Shown: positions 9,206-17,408, counted from the stretch's first letter. The stretch: DNA of 64,000 nt from Catellatospora tritici (GCF_019083965.1 NZ_JAHRCY010000004.1:1-64000), one strand, 5' to 3'. Made by a program: numbers and translations. The notes: generated from the letters alone by a model not told the origin.

Positions 9206-9784
9206 TCAGCTACAGCCGCCGGTGGTCGTCGACGGCTCGGTTGCAGACGGGCTGCCGCCCGCTTGGAAGCCTGTCGACCTACCTGGTGGGGTGGTGCCCG
9301 CCACGGTGCTGCGCCGCTCGATCGCCACCACGTCGCGCCACCGCCCGTGCAGGCATCCCGGCCGCTCGCGTACGCCCACCTCACGAAATCCGGCCGCCCG
9401 GTGCAAAGCCAGACTGGCGGTGTTCTCGGGGAAGATCCCGGACTGGATCGTCCAGATCCCGGCTGCCTCCGTCGATGCGATCAGCGCACGCATCAGGGCC
9501 AGGCCGACGCCGCGGCCGCGGGCATCCGGGTCGACGTAGACGCTGTGCTCGACCACGCCCGCGTACGCCGCTCGCGCCGACACCCTGCTGACGGCGACCC
9601 ACCCGAGGACCCGCCCGGACTCGTCGCAGGCGACCAGACGGTGCTCGGGCAGCCGCCCGGCGTCGAACGCCGCCCACGTGGGGGCGGCCGTATCGAACGT
9701 GGCGTTGCCGCCGTCGATGCCCTGCTGGTAGATCGCCAGCACCGTGTCGGCGTCGGCGGCGGTCATGGGCCTGATGGTCAGCAC
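9206..9784 (-). CDS. arsN: GNAT acetyltransferase, ArsN-like (arsinothricin/phosphinothricin N-acetyltransferase type)
   Basis: 192 aa from GTG at 9784. The first 165 residues are a GNAT domain: TIRPMTAADADTVLAIYQQG, the acetyl-CoA loop VDPDARGRGVGLALM, and AAGIWTIQSGIFPENTASL followed by LHRAAGFREVGVRER. This is the phosphinothricin-acetyltransferase branch, and within arsenic operons such proteins (ArsN1) acetylate arsinothricin. A low-complexity tail of about 27 residues follows. Its start overlaps the upstream ArsR gene by 7 nt, so the two are translationally coupled. The arsenic context supports ArsN over a herbicide-resistance Pat, but substrate choice cannot be read from sequence alone. 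Confidence 0.75.
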   Translation of the reverse strand: MLTIRPMTAADADTVLAIYQQGIDGGNATFDTAAPTWAAFDAGRLPEHRLVACDESGRVLGWVAVSRVSARAAYAGVVEHSVYVDPDARGRGVGLALMRALIASTEAAGIWTIQSGIFPENTASLALHRAAGFREVGVRERPGCLHGRWRDVVAIERRSTVAGTTPPGRSTGFQAGGSPSATEPSTTTGGCS

Positions 9785-10128
9785 GGCGTGTCTCCAGGTG
9801 CGGCGACCGGGCGGCCCATCACCACGTCGGCGGCGGTGGGAAAGCAGCTCAGGCAGTGCTGGTTGATCCGGTACAGGTTCGCGTTGCCGGAGGCCTCCAC
9901 CAGCACGAAGCGCACCTCTGCGAGGATCTTCAGGTGCTGGGAGATCGTCGATTGGGCCAGGCCCACCGCGGCCGTGATCTGACCGACGCTCATCGCCTCG
10001 CGCCTGCGGGCGAGCAGTTCCGCGACCTGCACCCGGGTCGGGTCGGCCAGGGCCCGAAACCACGACGCGTACCGCTGGGCGACCTCTCGGTCGAGCAGGT
10101 CTGCCATCACGCGCTTCTCCAACATCAT
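9778..10128 (-). CDS. arsR: ArsR/SmtB-family transcriptional repressor (first)
   Basis: 116 aa if started at the double ATG at 10128/10125; an ATG at 10107 with GGAG nine nt upstream is also possible. Winged-helix core: WFRALADPTRVQVAELLARR then MSVGQITAAVGLAQSTISQHLKILAEVRFV, ending with a conserved NLYRINQHCLSCFPTAADVVMG tail that holds two Cys (HCLSC), a plausible As(III) site. It lies head-to-head with a second ArsR gene and is coupled to the acetyltransferase gene. A 7-bp inverted repeat (10124-10152) overlaps its start, consistent with autorepression relieved by arsenite or a related arsenical. Confidence 0.85.
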   Translation of the reverse strand: MMLEKRVMADLLDREVAQRYASWFRALADPTRVQVAELLARRREAMSVGQITAAVGLAQSTISQHLKILAEVRFVLVEASGNANLYRINQHCLSCFPTAADVVMGRPVAAPGDTPC

Positions 10129-10152
10129 CGCACATCGCCGATAGACGATGAT
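10124..10152. promoter_or_regulatory. Inverted repeat ATCATCG/CGATGAT over the first arsR start
   Basis: Perfect 7-bp arms 15 bp apart overlapping the ATG codons of the minus-strand arsR. The size suits an ArsR-dimer operator. Confidence 0.4.
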
Positions 10153-10329
10153 AATGGTTGAGCGGAGCCGGGGCAATCCCCGCCGCCGCCCGCTTCGAAT
10201 CCTGTCAAGCTGGGTGCAGATCCGCGCTGCTGGACATCGCCCTCCGGCTGACTTGACCGGGTCTGCCCGACGGCCCGTCACCCAATGTTCATGATCGTGA
10301 AGTTGTAACGCTGACCTGGCGCACTGTTT

Positions 10330-10347
10330 TATAACCACGTGGTGATA
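10330..10347. promoter_or_regulatory. Palindrome TATAACCACGTGGTGATA over the second arsR start
   Basis: A 10-bp perfect core ACCACGTGGT with TATA/GATA flanks, pairing at 16 of 18 positions. It covers the GTG start at 10339 and a TATAAC -10-like hexamer, so a bound repressor would block both transcription and a leaderless start. Confidence 0.5.
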
Positions 10348-10656
10348 TCAGTTTCAGGTGATGCCCCATCGGAGGTGGTGCGGCTGCTGGCCGACCCCGC
10401 CCGTGCCGCCATCGTCGACGCCCTCGCCGCAGGCCCCGCCTGCACCTGCCATCTCGTCGAGGACCTCGGCCTGTCGCAGCCCAACGTGTCCAACCACCTG
10501 CGGGCGCTGCGCCACGCCGGCGTGGTGAAAGCAGAGCCGTACGGCCGCTTCACCTACTACCACCTCAACGCCGACGCCCTCGACGCCGCCGCCGGGCACC
10601 TGACCGACCTGGCCGCCCGCGCCCGTGCCGCCGACGCCAACCGCCGGGAGTGCTGA
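10339..10656 (+). CDS. arsR: ArsR-family arsenic-sensing repressor (second)
   Basis: 105 aa from GTG at 10339; a second GTG follows directly at 10342. The core is VVRLLADPARAAIVDALAAGPACTCHLVEDLGLSQPNVSNHLRALRHAGVV. The CTCHL motif at the start of the recognition helix region corresponds to the ELCVCDL As(III)-binding motif of classical ArsR. No Shine-Dalgarno sequence is visible; a TATAAC at 10330-10335 suggests a leaderless message. Its TGA overlaps the ATG of the aquaglyceroporin by one base, so the genes form an operon with arsC. It is divergent from the other arsR and probably shares the 210-bp control region. Confidence 0.88.
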   Translation: MVISVSGDAPSEVVRLLADPARAAIVDALAAGPACTCHLVEDLGLSQPNVSNHLRALRHAGVVKAEPYGRFTYYHLNADALDAAAGHLTDLAARARAADANRREC

Positions 10657-11396
10657 TGCCCGCCACCCTGCCCCGCCGTCTGCTCGCCGAACTGCTCGGC
10701 ACCATGCTGCTGGTCACCGCCGTCGTCGGCTCCGGGATCATGGCCACGAAACTGTCCCCGCACGACACCGGCCTGCAACTGCTGGAGAACTCCACCGCCA
10801 CCGTGTTCGCCCTGGCGGTGCTGATCCTGGTCCTCGGGCCGGTCTCCGGCGGGCACTTCAACCCCGTCGTCACCATCGCGGCCTGGTGGTCGGACCGCCG
10901 TGAGCCCACCGGCCTCGCGGGCAAGGACGTCGGCCCCTACCTCGCCGTTCAGTCCATCGGCGCGATCGGCGGCTCGATCCTCGGCAACGCCATGTTCGGC
11001 GTGGCACAGGGTCTGTCGGCCACCGACCGGGCCACGCCGCAGCTCTGGCTCGGCGAGGCCGTCGCGACCGCCGGGTTGCTGCTGCTCATCTTCGCCCTGG
11101 TCCGCACCGGCCGCGTCGCCCTGGCCGCACCCGCCGTCGGGGCCTACATCGGGGCGGCGTACTGGTTCACCAGCTCCACCAGCTTCGCCAACCCGGCCGT
11201 CACCATCGGTCGCGCGTTCACCGACACCTTCGCCGGCATCGCCCCGGCTTCCGTCCCGGCGTTCATCGCCGCGCAGATCGTCGGCGCGCTGCTGGGGCTC
11301 GGCCTGGCCGTCGCCCTCTACCCGAAGGCAAGCACCACCGCGGCCGCCCAGCCGCTGCCCCAGCCGGCGGCCGTGGCTGCGGGATCGACGCCATGA
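10656..11396 (+). CDS. aqpS: Aquaglyceroporin-type MIP channel in an arsenic operon (AqpS-like)
   Basis: 246 aa with six predicted membrane spans. The two half-helix signatures of aquaporins are NPVVTI (first) and NPAVTI (second); the first deviates slightly from NPA. GGGAG lies five nt before the ATG at 10656. In several bacteria AqpS replaces an arsenite pump: ArsC reduces arsenate to As(OH)3, which leaves down its gradient through the channel. Gene order arsR-channel-arsC here matches that arrangement, and no ArsB or ACR3 gene is in view. It could also carry methylarsenicals or glycerol. The C-terminal 20 residues are Ala/Pro-rich. Confidence 0.88.
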   Translation: MPATLPRRLLAELLGTMLLVTAVVGSGIMATKLSPHDTGLQLLENSTATVFALAVLILVLGPVSGGHFNPVVTIAAWWSDRREPTGLAGKDVGPYLAVQSIGAIGGSILGNAMFGVAQGLSATDRATPQLWLGEAVATAGLLLLIFALVRTGRVALAAPAVGAYIGAAYWFTSSTSFANPAVTIGRAFTDTFAGIAPASVPAFIAAQIVGALLGLGLAVALYPKASTTAAAQPLPQPAAVAAGSTP

Positions 11397-11471
11397 CCAC
11401 CACCGCATCGCCGGTGACATCGGCGTCCGCGTCCGCGCACTGATCGAAGAACTCATCCCAGGAGAACCGCC

Positions 11472-11885
11472 ATGATCGACAAGAAGCCCAGTGTGCTGTT
11501 CGTATGCGTGCACAACGCCGGCCGCTCCCAGATGGCGGCGGGCTGGTTGCGCCACCTCGCCGGCGACGCCGTCGAGGTCCGCTCGGCCGGCTCGGCGCCC
11601 GCCGACCAGATCAACCCTGTCGCCGTGCGGGTCATGGCCGAGGTCGGCATCGACATCAGCGGGCATACTCCGAAGATCCTCACCCCCGACGACTCCGAAG
11701 CGTCAGACGTGGTCATCACCATGGGCTGCGGTGACGTGTGCCCCTACTTCCCGGGCCAGCGCCACGAGGACTGGACGCTCGACGACCCGGCCGGGCAGGG
11801 CATCGACGCCGTTCGCCCGATCCGTGACGAGATCCGTGACCGAGTCCAAGCCCTCGTCGACGACCTCCTGCCCACCGCGAGCTGA
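11472..11885 (+). CDS. arsC: Arsenate reductase, low-molecular-weight phosphatase type
   Basis: 137 aa. The catalytic loop VCVHNAGRS gives Cys12-X5-Arg18. The general-acid region is VVITMGCGDVCPYFPGQRHEDW, followed by LDDPAGQGIDAVRPIRDEI, all typical of thioredoxin- or mycothiol-linked ArsC. It reduces arsenate to arsenite in the cytosol, feeding the adjacent channel. AGGAG lies before the ATG at 11472. A 76-bp gap after the channel gene contains no supported gene. A second, degenerate arsC copy lies at 52175-52411. Confidence 0.9.
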   Translation: MIDKKPSVLFVCVHNAGRSQMAAGWLRHLAGDAVEVRSAGSAPADQINPVAVRVMAEVGIDISGHTPKILTPDDSEASDVVITMGCGDVCPYFPGQRHEDWTLDDPAGQGIDAVRPIRDEIRDRVQALVDDLLPTAS

Positions 11886-12028
11886 TCGGCTCGGCCGCGG
11901 TTTCCGCAGCTGAAGGCCGTTCGACGCGGCTGTCGCCGGCTGGCCGGAGTGCCGTCGATGCCGAGCGCGGGCTGTTCGGGTTCTCCGCGTTCGGGCCTAG
12001 GGCCTCGACCCGGGGTAGGTGTCCGGTC

Positions 12029-12736
12029 TCATTCGCCTGTCTGCCGGTGGGGCGCGGTCACCGGTTTGGACTCCGGTGAACCGTGTTGGCGCAGGAAGAT
12101 GCTGAGCACGACGAGTGCGCCGACGGCGAGGAACTCGCTCTGCCAGTTCTGCATGGACTGGAACCAGAAGTCGGAGGTGCCCAGGAACTCCCACGCGGGC
12201 ACCGAGGGCTGCCCGCGCAGCGCCTGCTGTTCGTTGTGGTCGGCGGTGGCGCCCAGCAGGTGGCTGACGAACGACAGCGCGAAGAAGACCAGCAGCACGA
12301 TGGCGAGGCTGTTGCGGTACAGGGCCTGGGCGATGCCGTGGCCCTTGGCCGCCTTTGGGGAGTCGGGTCCGGCGTTGTCGGGTTCGTCTTCGGGACGGTC
12401 CTTCTGCTCGGGCTTCTTCGACTCGGCCGAGCCCCGCTGCACCAGGAAAGCTGTCAACAGGACGTACGCGCCCATCTGGAGGAACTCCGACTCCCAGTTC
12501 TCGAAGACGGCCTCGGCGAAGTGCCCGGTGGTCAGGTAGTGCCAGTACGAGTCGGCGGCCTGGCCGAACTCGGCGAGTTCCTCGTTGCGCACCTGCCACC
12601 CGAAGATGCTCTGCAGCACGATGAACAGGACGAACGCCCCGAACATGACGATGGACAGCAGGTTGTCCCGGACGAAGCTCCGGTTGCCGTCCTGCGGCCC
12701 GAGTTCGGTGTCGCGGAGTATGTCATCGGTTGTCAC
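12029..12736 (-). CDS. DUF6766-family membrane protein
   Basis: 235 aa from GTG at 12736 with a GGGG-type ribosome site. Two similar halves each have a pair of hydrophobic segments joined by a soluble loop: first LLSIVMFGAFVLFIVLQSIFGWQ and GAYVLLTAFLVQRGSAESK; second SLAIVLLVFFALSFVSHLLGA and VGALVVLSIFLRQHGSPESKP. The conserved pairs NWESEFLQMGAYVL and NWQSEFLAVGALVV show internal duplication. A charged linker (KKPEQKDRPEDEPDN) joins the halves. Function is unknown. It stands alone between arsC and the partner-switching genes. Confidence 0.75.
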   Translation of the reverse strand: MTTDDILRDTELGPQDGNRSFVRDNLLSIVMFGAFVLFIVLQSIFGWQVRNEELAEFGQAADSYWHYLTTGHFAEAVFENWESEFLQMGAYVLLTAFLVQRGSAESKKPEQKDRPEDEPDNAGPDSPKAAKGHGIAQALYRNSLAIVLLVFFALSFVSHLLGATADHNEQQALRGQPSVPAWEFLGTSDFWFQSMQNWQSEFLAVGALVVLSIFLRQHGSPESKPVTAPHRQTGE

Positions 12737-12907
12737 GTGATCCCCCGATGTGCCATCACCATGTCGTCCTCGGCACGGTCGCCACGCCGCACCACGGACG
12801 TACATACCCCGATTGGCGAGAAGCATGCCGTCCGAGCGGTGGCAGTCAGCGGCCCGGCGCGACTTTACGCAGCCTGTGGGGAGGGGCCAGGTGGGGCAGA
12901 CCGCCCG

Positions 12908-13339
12908 TCAAAGGTGCAGGACGGCGGTGACCGCAGTACCGGAAAGATCGCTGATGATGGTGACCTGGTCGCTGAACTGGCGCACGATCCAGAGACCGCG
13001 ACCCCCATCGGCCCTGACCGGGACCGGCCGAACACCGGCTGCGTCAGGGTCGCCGATGCCGGGGCCGCCGTCGGTGACCTCGCAACGCAATGCGTCCCCG
13101 ACCCGCCACAGCCGTAGACGGCCCCTCCCGCCACCGTGGCGGATCGCGTTGGCGGCCAGCTCCGTCACCACGACCAGGAGTTTGCTCAGCTGGCCATCGA
13201 CCATGCCGTGCGCGGCGGCGTGTGCGCCGACGGCTGCGCGCAGCGAGTACAGGTCCGGTGCGGTGAACTCGCAGACGAGTTCCGCATCGGTCGCCGGACC
13301 CGACTCCGGCTTTGTCGTCGGTCGCTCAGCGCCGGTCAT
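12908..13339 (-). CDS. RsbW/SpoIIAB-like ATP-binding regulatory kinase
   Basis: 143 aa HATPase domain of the anti-sigma-factor type. The N box is VVTELAANAIRHGG, the G1 box EVTDGGPGIGDP, and the G2 region DGGRGLWIVRQFSDQ. Such proteins phosphorylate a STAS partner and sequester a sigma factor, or act as stand-alone switch kinases. It overlaps the end of the MEDS-STAS gene upstream by 4 nt (ATGA), so the two are coupled and probably act together. No sigma-factor gene is next to it. Confidence 0.85.
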   Translation of the reverse strand: MTGAERPTTKPESGPATDAELVCEFTAPDLYSLRAAVGAHAAAHGMVDGQLSKLLVVVTELAANAIRHGGGRGRLRLWRVGDALRCEVTDGGPGIGDPDAAGVRPVPVRADGGRGLWIVRQFSDQVTIISDLSGTAVTAVLHL

Positions 13340-14196
13340 CGCGCTCTGAACCGCAGCTGTTCGACGTCGGACGCCCCGACGGCGTCGAAGACCATCGCCA
13401 CCTCAGGCGAACACTCCACGATCACCTCTCGGTCCGGCGGCAACGTCAGCGCCGCCTTCGCGACGGCCATCGCCGCAGCTCCGTCGATGAACAGCAGTTT
13501 CGTCAGGTTCAGGTGGATCGAGTCGTCAAGGCGGAAGGCCTCAGCCAACGCCTGCTGCAGCGGCTCCAGCTGAGTGAAGTCGAGTTCGCCTGCGATCCGG
13601 ACCCCCGCTGGGCGATGCTGGCGCCAGATCCGCAGGATCGGGGTGTCGTGGTACACCACGGCCGCCACGGTCTTGGGATGGGCGTCGGCGGCGAACGCCA
13701 GCGTCACCGGATCGAAGCTGTCCCGGTCGTACTGACAGCTGATCGTCAGCTCGCCCGCGTTGAACAGCCGCGCAGCCTGCCGCTCGAACGCGACCAGCTG
13801 ATCGGCCGCGACCACAGCCCTGGTCGCCCAACACATGTCAGCGGTGATCCGCAGGCCCGTGAAACCACCCGACGTCGTACGTTCGATCTCCTCGGCGATC
13901 GCCGCGACCATCCGCTCCGCGGTCACCGGCCCGCCCGCCAGCCACGAATCCTGACCCCCGCGCAGTACCAGTTGACCCCGCTTCAGGGCCGCGCCCGCGG
14001 CGACCTCGCGCACCACCAGCTCTCCCGTGACGTCATCCGGAGCGACCAGGTCCGTGAAGCACACGATCCGCTGGCCCAGGTTCAAGCCGTCGGCCACGAA
14101 CTCCGCGACGAGATCCCACCGCTCCTCCGGCTCGGTGAACGTCAGACATGCATGATCACCAACCCTCAGCTGATCCACGGTAACCGCATCAGCCAT
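13336..14196 (-). CDS. MEDS-domain protein with C-terminal STAS domain
   Basis: 286 aa from ATG at 14196 with GGAGGGA upstream. Residues 1-175 match the MEDS (methanogen/methylotroph sensory) domain: LRVGDHACLTFTEPEERWD, QRIVCFTDLVAPDDV, RGGQDSWLAGG, GFTGLRITADMCWA, and FNAGELTISCQYDRDSFDP. Residues 195-286 are a STAS-like domain (IAGELDFTQLEPLQQALAEA, IHLNLTKLLFIDGAAAMAV). In actinomycetes these proteins feed stress or developmental partner-switching pathways. It is coupled to the RsbW-like kinase gene. The signal sensed is unknown. Confidence 0.85.
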   Translation of the reverse strand: MADAVTVDQLRVGDHACLTFTEPEERWDLVAEFVADGLNLGQRIVCFTDLVAPDDVTGELVVREVAAGAALKRGQLVLRGGQDSWLAGGPVTAERMVAAIAEEIERTTSGGFTGLRITADMCWATRAVVAADQLVAFERQAARLFNAGELTISCQYDRDSFDPVTLAFAADAHPKTVAAVVYHDTPILRIWRQHRPAGVRIAGELDFTQLEPLQQALAEAFRLDDSIHLNLTKLLFIDGAAAMAVAKAALTLPPDREVIVECSPEVAMVFDAVGASDVEQLRFRAR

Positions 14197-14481
14197 GAGC
14201 AGTCCCTCCAATGGTCCGGCCGGTCGAGTCACTAGCTTCCCATCGAGCGGCCCCGCAAACACGCCGGGGACGGGGCCGGTGGGGTCGGGCACGCGCAGTG
14301 CGCCTGCGAGTCAGCTGCTCACGCGGGATGTCGGCGCGGTGAAGGGCGCGGCGATGCTGGAGGCGACGGTTCGGCTCCGCGCCTCCCTCGGCATGCCGAC
14401 TGCCCGGGAGGCCTGCGCCGGGACGTCGAGCGACTTGAGACGACGCCCGACGGTTTCGACCTCGGCGCGCGTCGGCCGTTG

Positions 14482-14901
14482 TCAGTGCGGTGGCAGCGGC
14501 CCGCGCCGGGCGCACCGCGATCGGCCGCCCTGGCCGCGTGCCCGGGATCTGCCGGGGCGGGCGGTGGCAGGCGCCAGGAGGCCAGGCGGCTCGCTCGTCG
14601 CTGCTCGGCCAGCATGGGCGTTCAGGGCCGCTCCCGCTGCGACCGACGGGTTCACGATCAGGAATCCGAGGCCGCGGGCGGTCGCCTGGCGGCGGCACGC
14701 GTCCACTCCGGCGACTCCGGCGCGGTCGATGTATGTCACCGCTGACATGTCCAGGGTCAGTTCGGTGGCGGCCTTGGTCCGCATCACCGCGTCGGCGACT
14801 TTGGCCAGCAGATAGACGCTGGAGGCTTCGACCTCGCCTGTGACGATCAGGTTGAGGGAACCGGCCAGCGTGCGTAGTCGAATACTCAGACCGTCGGACA
14901 C
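14482..14901 (-). CDS. STAS-domain anti-anti-sigma-like protein
   Basis: 139 aa if GTG at 14901 is the start; the ribosome site is weak and upstream starts are possible. The domain runs SIRLRTLAGSLNLIVTGEVEAS, ATELTLDMSAVTYIDRAGVAGVDACRR, and ARGLGFLIVNPS. The position of the usual phosphorylated Ser is occupied by Asp/Arg (IDRAGV), so it may not be a regular kinase substrate. A basic, Arg-rich tail of about 45 residues follows. It lies upstream of the MEDS-STAS and kinase genes on the same strand, about 285 bp away. Confidence 0.7.
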   Translation of the reverse strand: MSDGLSIRLRTLAGSLNLIVTGEVEASSVYLLAKVADAVMRTKAATELTLDMSAVTYIDRAGVAGVDACRRQATARGLGFLIVNPSVAAGAALNAHAGRAATSEPPGLLAPATARPGRSRARGQGGRSRCARRGPLPPH

Positions 14902-15215
14902 GTGCCGCCTGAACTTCGAGGTGTCGGGAGGTGTACGCCGAATGGGTCCGGCGCTGATGAGGCGGGAAGTGCCATGTCTACGGTCGCTCCTGTTTGCCCG
15001 GTATGTCGTCGGGGCTGGCCGCAAGCCTAGGGCCGGCGTCGCGACGCCGCAACGGCATAGTGCGCCGGCACGAGATCTGGCCTACTCCGTCGTTGACTTC
15101 CTAAGCTAATGACAGTAGCTTTTCGGCTATGGAGCATAGCCTCTTGTCGACGCGAGACGTGCTGCGGCTGTCCTCGCCGACTGTCTCCACTCCTCGATCC
15201 TCAATGGAGCTTCCG

Positions 15216-15896
15216 ATGCTGCTCTCACGGAACCGTGTCGCCGCTGCCGCCCTCGGTGCGTCAGGCGTCCTCTTCCTGCTGTATCCGGCACTTCGCCCCT
15301 GGGCTGACGAGTCCACGGCGCAGGGGGCGCTGCATGCGATGGCGTCACCGTGGTGGGTCGCGACCCATCTTTTCGCGATGATCGGCTTCATCCTCGTCCC
15401 ACTGGCACTGTTGCGAGTGAACTCCGTCGCTGCCGCCATCATGTGGATCGGTGCCGGACTGACCCTGCCGTACTACGGCGCCGAGGACTTCGCGCTGAAC
15501 ACCGTGGCGACGAAAGTCGCGGCCGGCCGGCAGATCGATCTGCTCGACATCGCCGACGGCGTCCGCTACCACCCGGCCGCCGCCGTCACGTTCCTCGCCG
15601 GGCTGCTGATGCTGGGCCTAGGGGCGGTCTGGGCGGCGGTGGCGGTATGGCGAGCCGCCACCCTGACCCGGTTCGGCGCCATCGCGTTCGCGGCGGGGTT
15701 CGTGCTGTTCATACCGCAGTTCTTCGCGGGCGAGGCGGTTCGGATCGCCCACGGGGGCCTGATGCTGATCGGCTGCGCCTGGTTGGCCGCCGGACTGTGG
15801 CGGTCGCCCGACTCTGCCCGATACCCGGCGATGCTCGACGCGAACGCCGCCGGTCGGCTTGGCAGCACCACTGCCTCGTCGGACACCCGGGTCTGA
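15216..15896 (+). CDS. Polytopic membrane protein of unknown function
   Basis: 226 aa from ATG at 15216, chosen because GGAG lies six nt upstream; ATG codons at 15129 and 15204 are also in frame. Six hydrophobic segments are apparent (AAAALGASGVLFLLYPALRP; WVATHLFAMIGFILVPLALL; VAAAIMWIGAGLTLPYYG; AAVTFLAGLLMLGLGAVWAA; FGAIAFAAGFVLFIPQFF; GGLMLIGCAWLAAGLW). Polar residues are few and no catalytic motif is seen. The gene is transcribed away from the partner-switching genes and is followed by the remnants at 15990-16836. Confidence 0.7.
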   Translation: MLLSRNRVAAAALGASGVLFLLYPALRPWADESTAQGALHAMASPWWVATHLFAMIGFILVPLALLRVNSVAAAIMWIGAGLTLPYYGAEDFALNTVATKVAAGRQIDLLDIADGVRYHPAAAVTFLAGLLMLGLGAVWAAVAVWRAATLTRFGAIAFAAGFVLFIPQFFAGEAVRIAHGGLMLIGCAWLAAGLWRSPDSARYPAMLDANAAGRLGSTTASSDTRV

Positions 15897-15989
15897 ACGG
15901 AGCCGTCCTGCGCTCGACGATGGTGATGCGGGTGGTCGCCACGAGCGCGGGCACAGTCGGCAGGCGGCCGAGCGGCGGCGACAGGGCCG

Positions 15990-16380
15990 CTGCGGCCCTC
16001 GCGCAGGCGGTGGATGTCGTCGGGCGGGTACTCCTGCCAGGTGCGTGGCCGGTAGGTGAAGCCTGCGGCCAGGTGGCTCCAGCGCACGCCTTCGCGCAGG
16101 TCGAGAATATTGACCCCGCCGGTGCCGATGACGCGGCCGCGCTCGTCGGGGCTGCGGGCGAGGTGACCGGAGTGCGGTGTCGGGGTCGAGGCCGTAGACG
16201 CGCTCGTGGCCGGTGCGGCTGGCCAGTTCGACGGCGCGGCCCAGGCGGCCGTATGCGGAGACGTGGGTGTCGATCAGACCGGAGGTGAGCAGCCCGAAGC
16301 CGCCGGCCGGCCAGTAGCCGCCGAGGTCGGGGTCGGCGAAGTAGCCGGGCTTGGCGCCGTCGCGCAGGGCTTCGCAGGGC
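15990..16380 (-). pseudogene. Remnant of a cyanophycinase-like S51 peptidase
   Basis: The minus strand encodes GYFADPDLGGYWPAGGFGLL, then GLIDTHVSAYGRLGRAVELA and VYGLDPDTAL, matching the C-terminal half of S51 (cyanophycinase/isoaspartyl dipeptidase) proteins. After a single frameshift near 16150-16170 it continues DERGRVIGTGGVNILDLREG and FTYRPRTWQEYPPDD. The N-terminal half with the catalytic Ser is missing. The break point at about 16380 is also where the plus-strand M20 remnant begins. Confidence 0.65.
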
Positions 16381-16381
16381 C

Positions 16382-16836
16382 TCGACAGCGTCAACGTCGG
16401 CGTCCTTCAGGCCGGCACCCGCCCCAACGTCGTCGCCGGGCACGCCCGCCTGGTCGTCGACGTCCGCGCCGCCGAGCCAGACGCGTACCAGGCGGCCCTG
16501 GCCGACATCGCCCGACTGGCCGAAACACCGCTCGTCGACGGGGTCACCGCCACCATCCGCATTGTCGCGCCGACCCCGCCCTGGCCGGGCGGTCCAGGCA
16601 CCGCGGCGCTGCTGCGGGTGGCAGCAAAGGTCGGTGCCGAACTCGGCCTGACTGTCACCCACGCCGCTACCGGCGGCTGCGCCGACGCCAACCTGCTGGC
16701 CGAGTCCGGGGCGCCGGTGCTCGATGGTCTCGGCCCGGTAGGGGGCGGCGACCACGGCCCGGACGAGTGGCTCGACCTGGGCTCGGTCATTCCGCGGGTC
16801 GCACTGCTGGCAGGACTGATCGACCGGATCAGCTGA
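16382..16836 (+). pseudogene. Remnant of an M20-family metallopeptidase (C-terminal half)
   Basis: The frame encodes the M20 dimerisation domain (VNVGVLQAGTRPNVVAGHAR, LVVDVRAAEPDAY) and the end of the catalytic domain (GGCADANLLAESGAPVLDGL, GPVGGGDHGPDEWLDLGSV). The N-terminal half, holding most zinc ligands and the catalytic Asp/Glu, is absent. Glutamate carboxypeptidase/carboxypeptidase G2-like members are the nearest by motif. An in-frame start exists only within sequence belonging to the opposite-strand remnant, so a functional product is unlikely. Confidence 0.7.
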
Positions 16837-16928
16837 GCCGCGATGGCGTCGGTACGGCGGCTCGAAGCCGTTTGAAGCAGCTACCCGGCGGGGTATCAGC
16901 TCTTCGTCCGACTTTGTGGGGGTTGCAG

Positions 16929-17408
16929 ATGAGTACGGTTACCGAATCGGTCGATGTGCACGTCCCGGTGCACACCGCCTACAACCAATGGACTCAGTTC
17001 GAATCCTTCCCGAACTTCATGGGCGGGGTCGACTCGATCAGGCAGGTCGACGACACCCATAGCCACTGGGTCGTCAGCGTCGCCGGCGCCAAGCGCGAGT
17101 TCGACACCGAGATCACCGAGCAGCATCCCGATGAGCGCATCGCGTGGAAGAGCACCAGCGGCGACACGCGCCACGCCGGAGTGGTCACCTTTCACCGGCT
17201 CAGCGACACCGACACCAGGGTGACCGTGCAGCTGGACTGGGAGCCCGAGGGCCTGGTGGAGAACGTCGGCAGCGCGATCGGCGCCGACAGCCGTCAGGTG
17301 AAGAAGGACACCGAGCGGTTCAAGGAGTTCATCGAGCAGCGAGGACTGGAGACCGGCGCCTGGCGCGGCAATGTGACCGCGCCGGGTTCGCGGCCTGACG
17401 TCAGGTGA
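16929..17408 (+). CDS. SRPBCC-family (polyketide cyclase/dehydrase-like) protein
   Basis: 159 aa from ATG at 16929 with a GGGGG site upstream. The helix-grip fold is visible from TVTESVDVHVPVHTAYNQWT and SFPNFMGGVDSIRQVDD to KSTSGDTRHAGVVTFHRLSD and VQLDWEPEGLVENVGSAIG, ending with a long charged helix (VKKDTERFKEFIEQRG). This is the common actinobacterial cyclase/dehydrase-annotated group related to YceI-unlike stress-associated SRPBCC proteins. The role is unknown. The gene is intact although both neighbouring regions hold gene remnants. Confidence 0.8.
   Translation: MSTVTESVDVHVPVHTAYNQWTQFESFPNFMGGVDSIRQVDDTHSHWVVSVAGAKREFDTEITEQHPDERIAWKSTSGDTRHAGVVTFHRLSDTDTRVTVQLDWEPEGLVENVGSAIGADSRQVKKDTERFKEFIEQRGLETGAWRGNVTAPGSRPDVR

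Noticed and set aside
11393-11443. 16-codon ORF overlapping the end of the aquaglyceroporin gene
   Set aside because: Too short and without motif; the arsC gene has its own ribosome site downstream.
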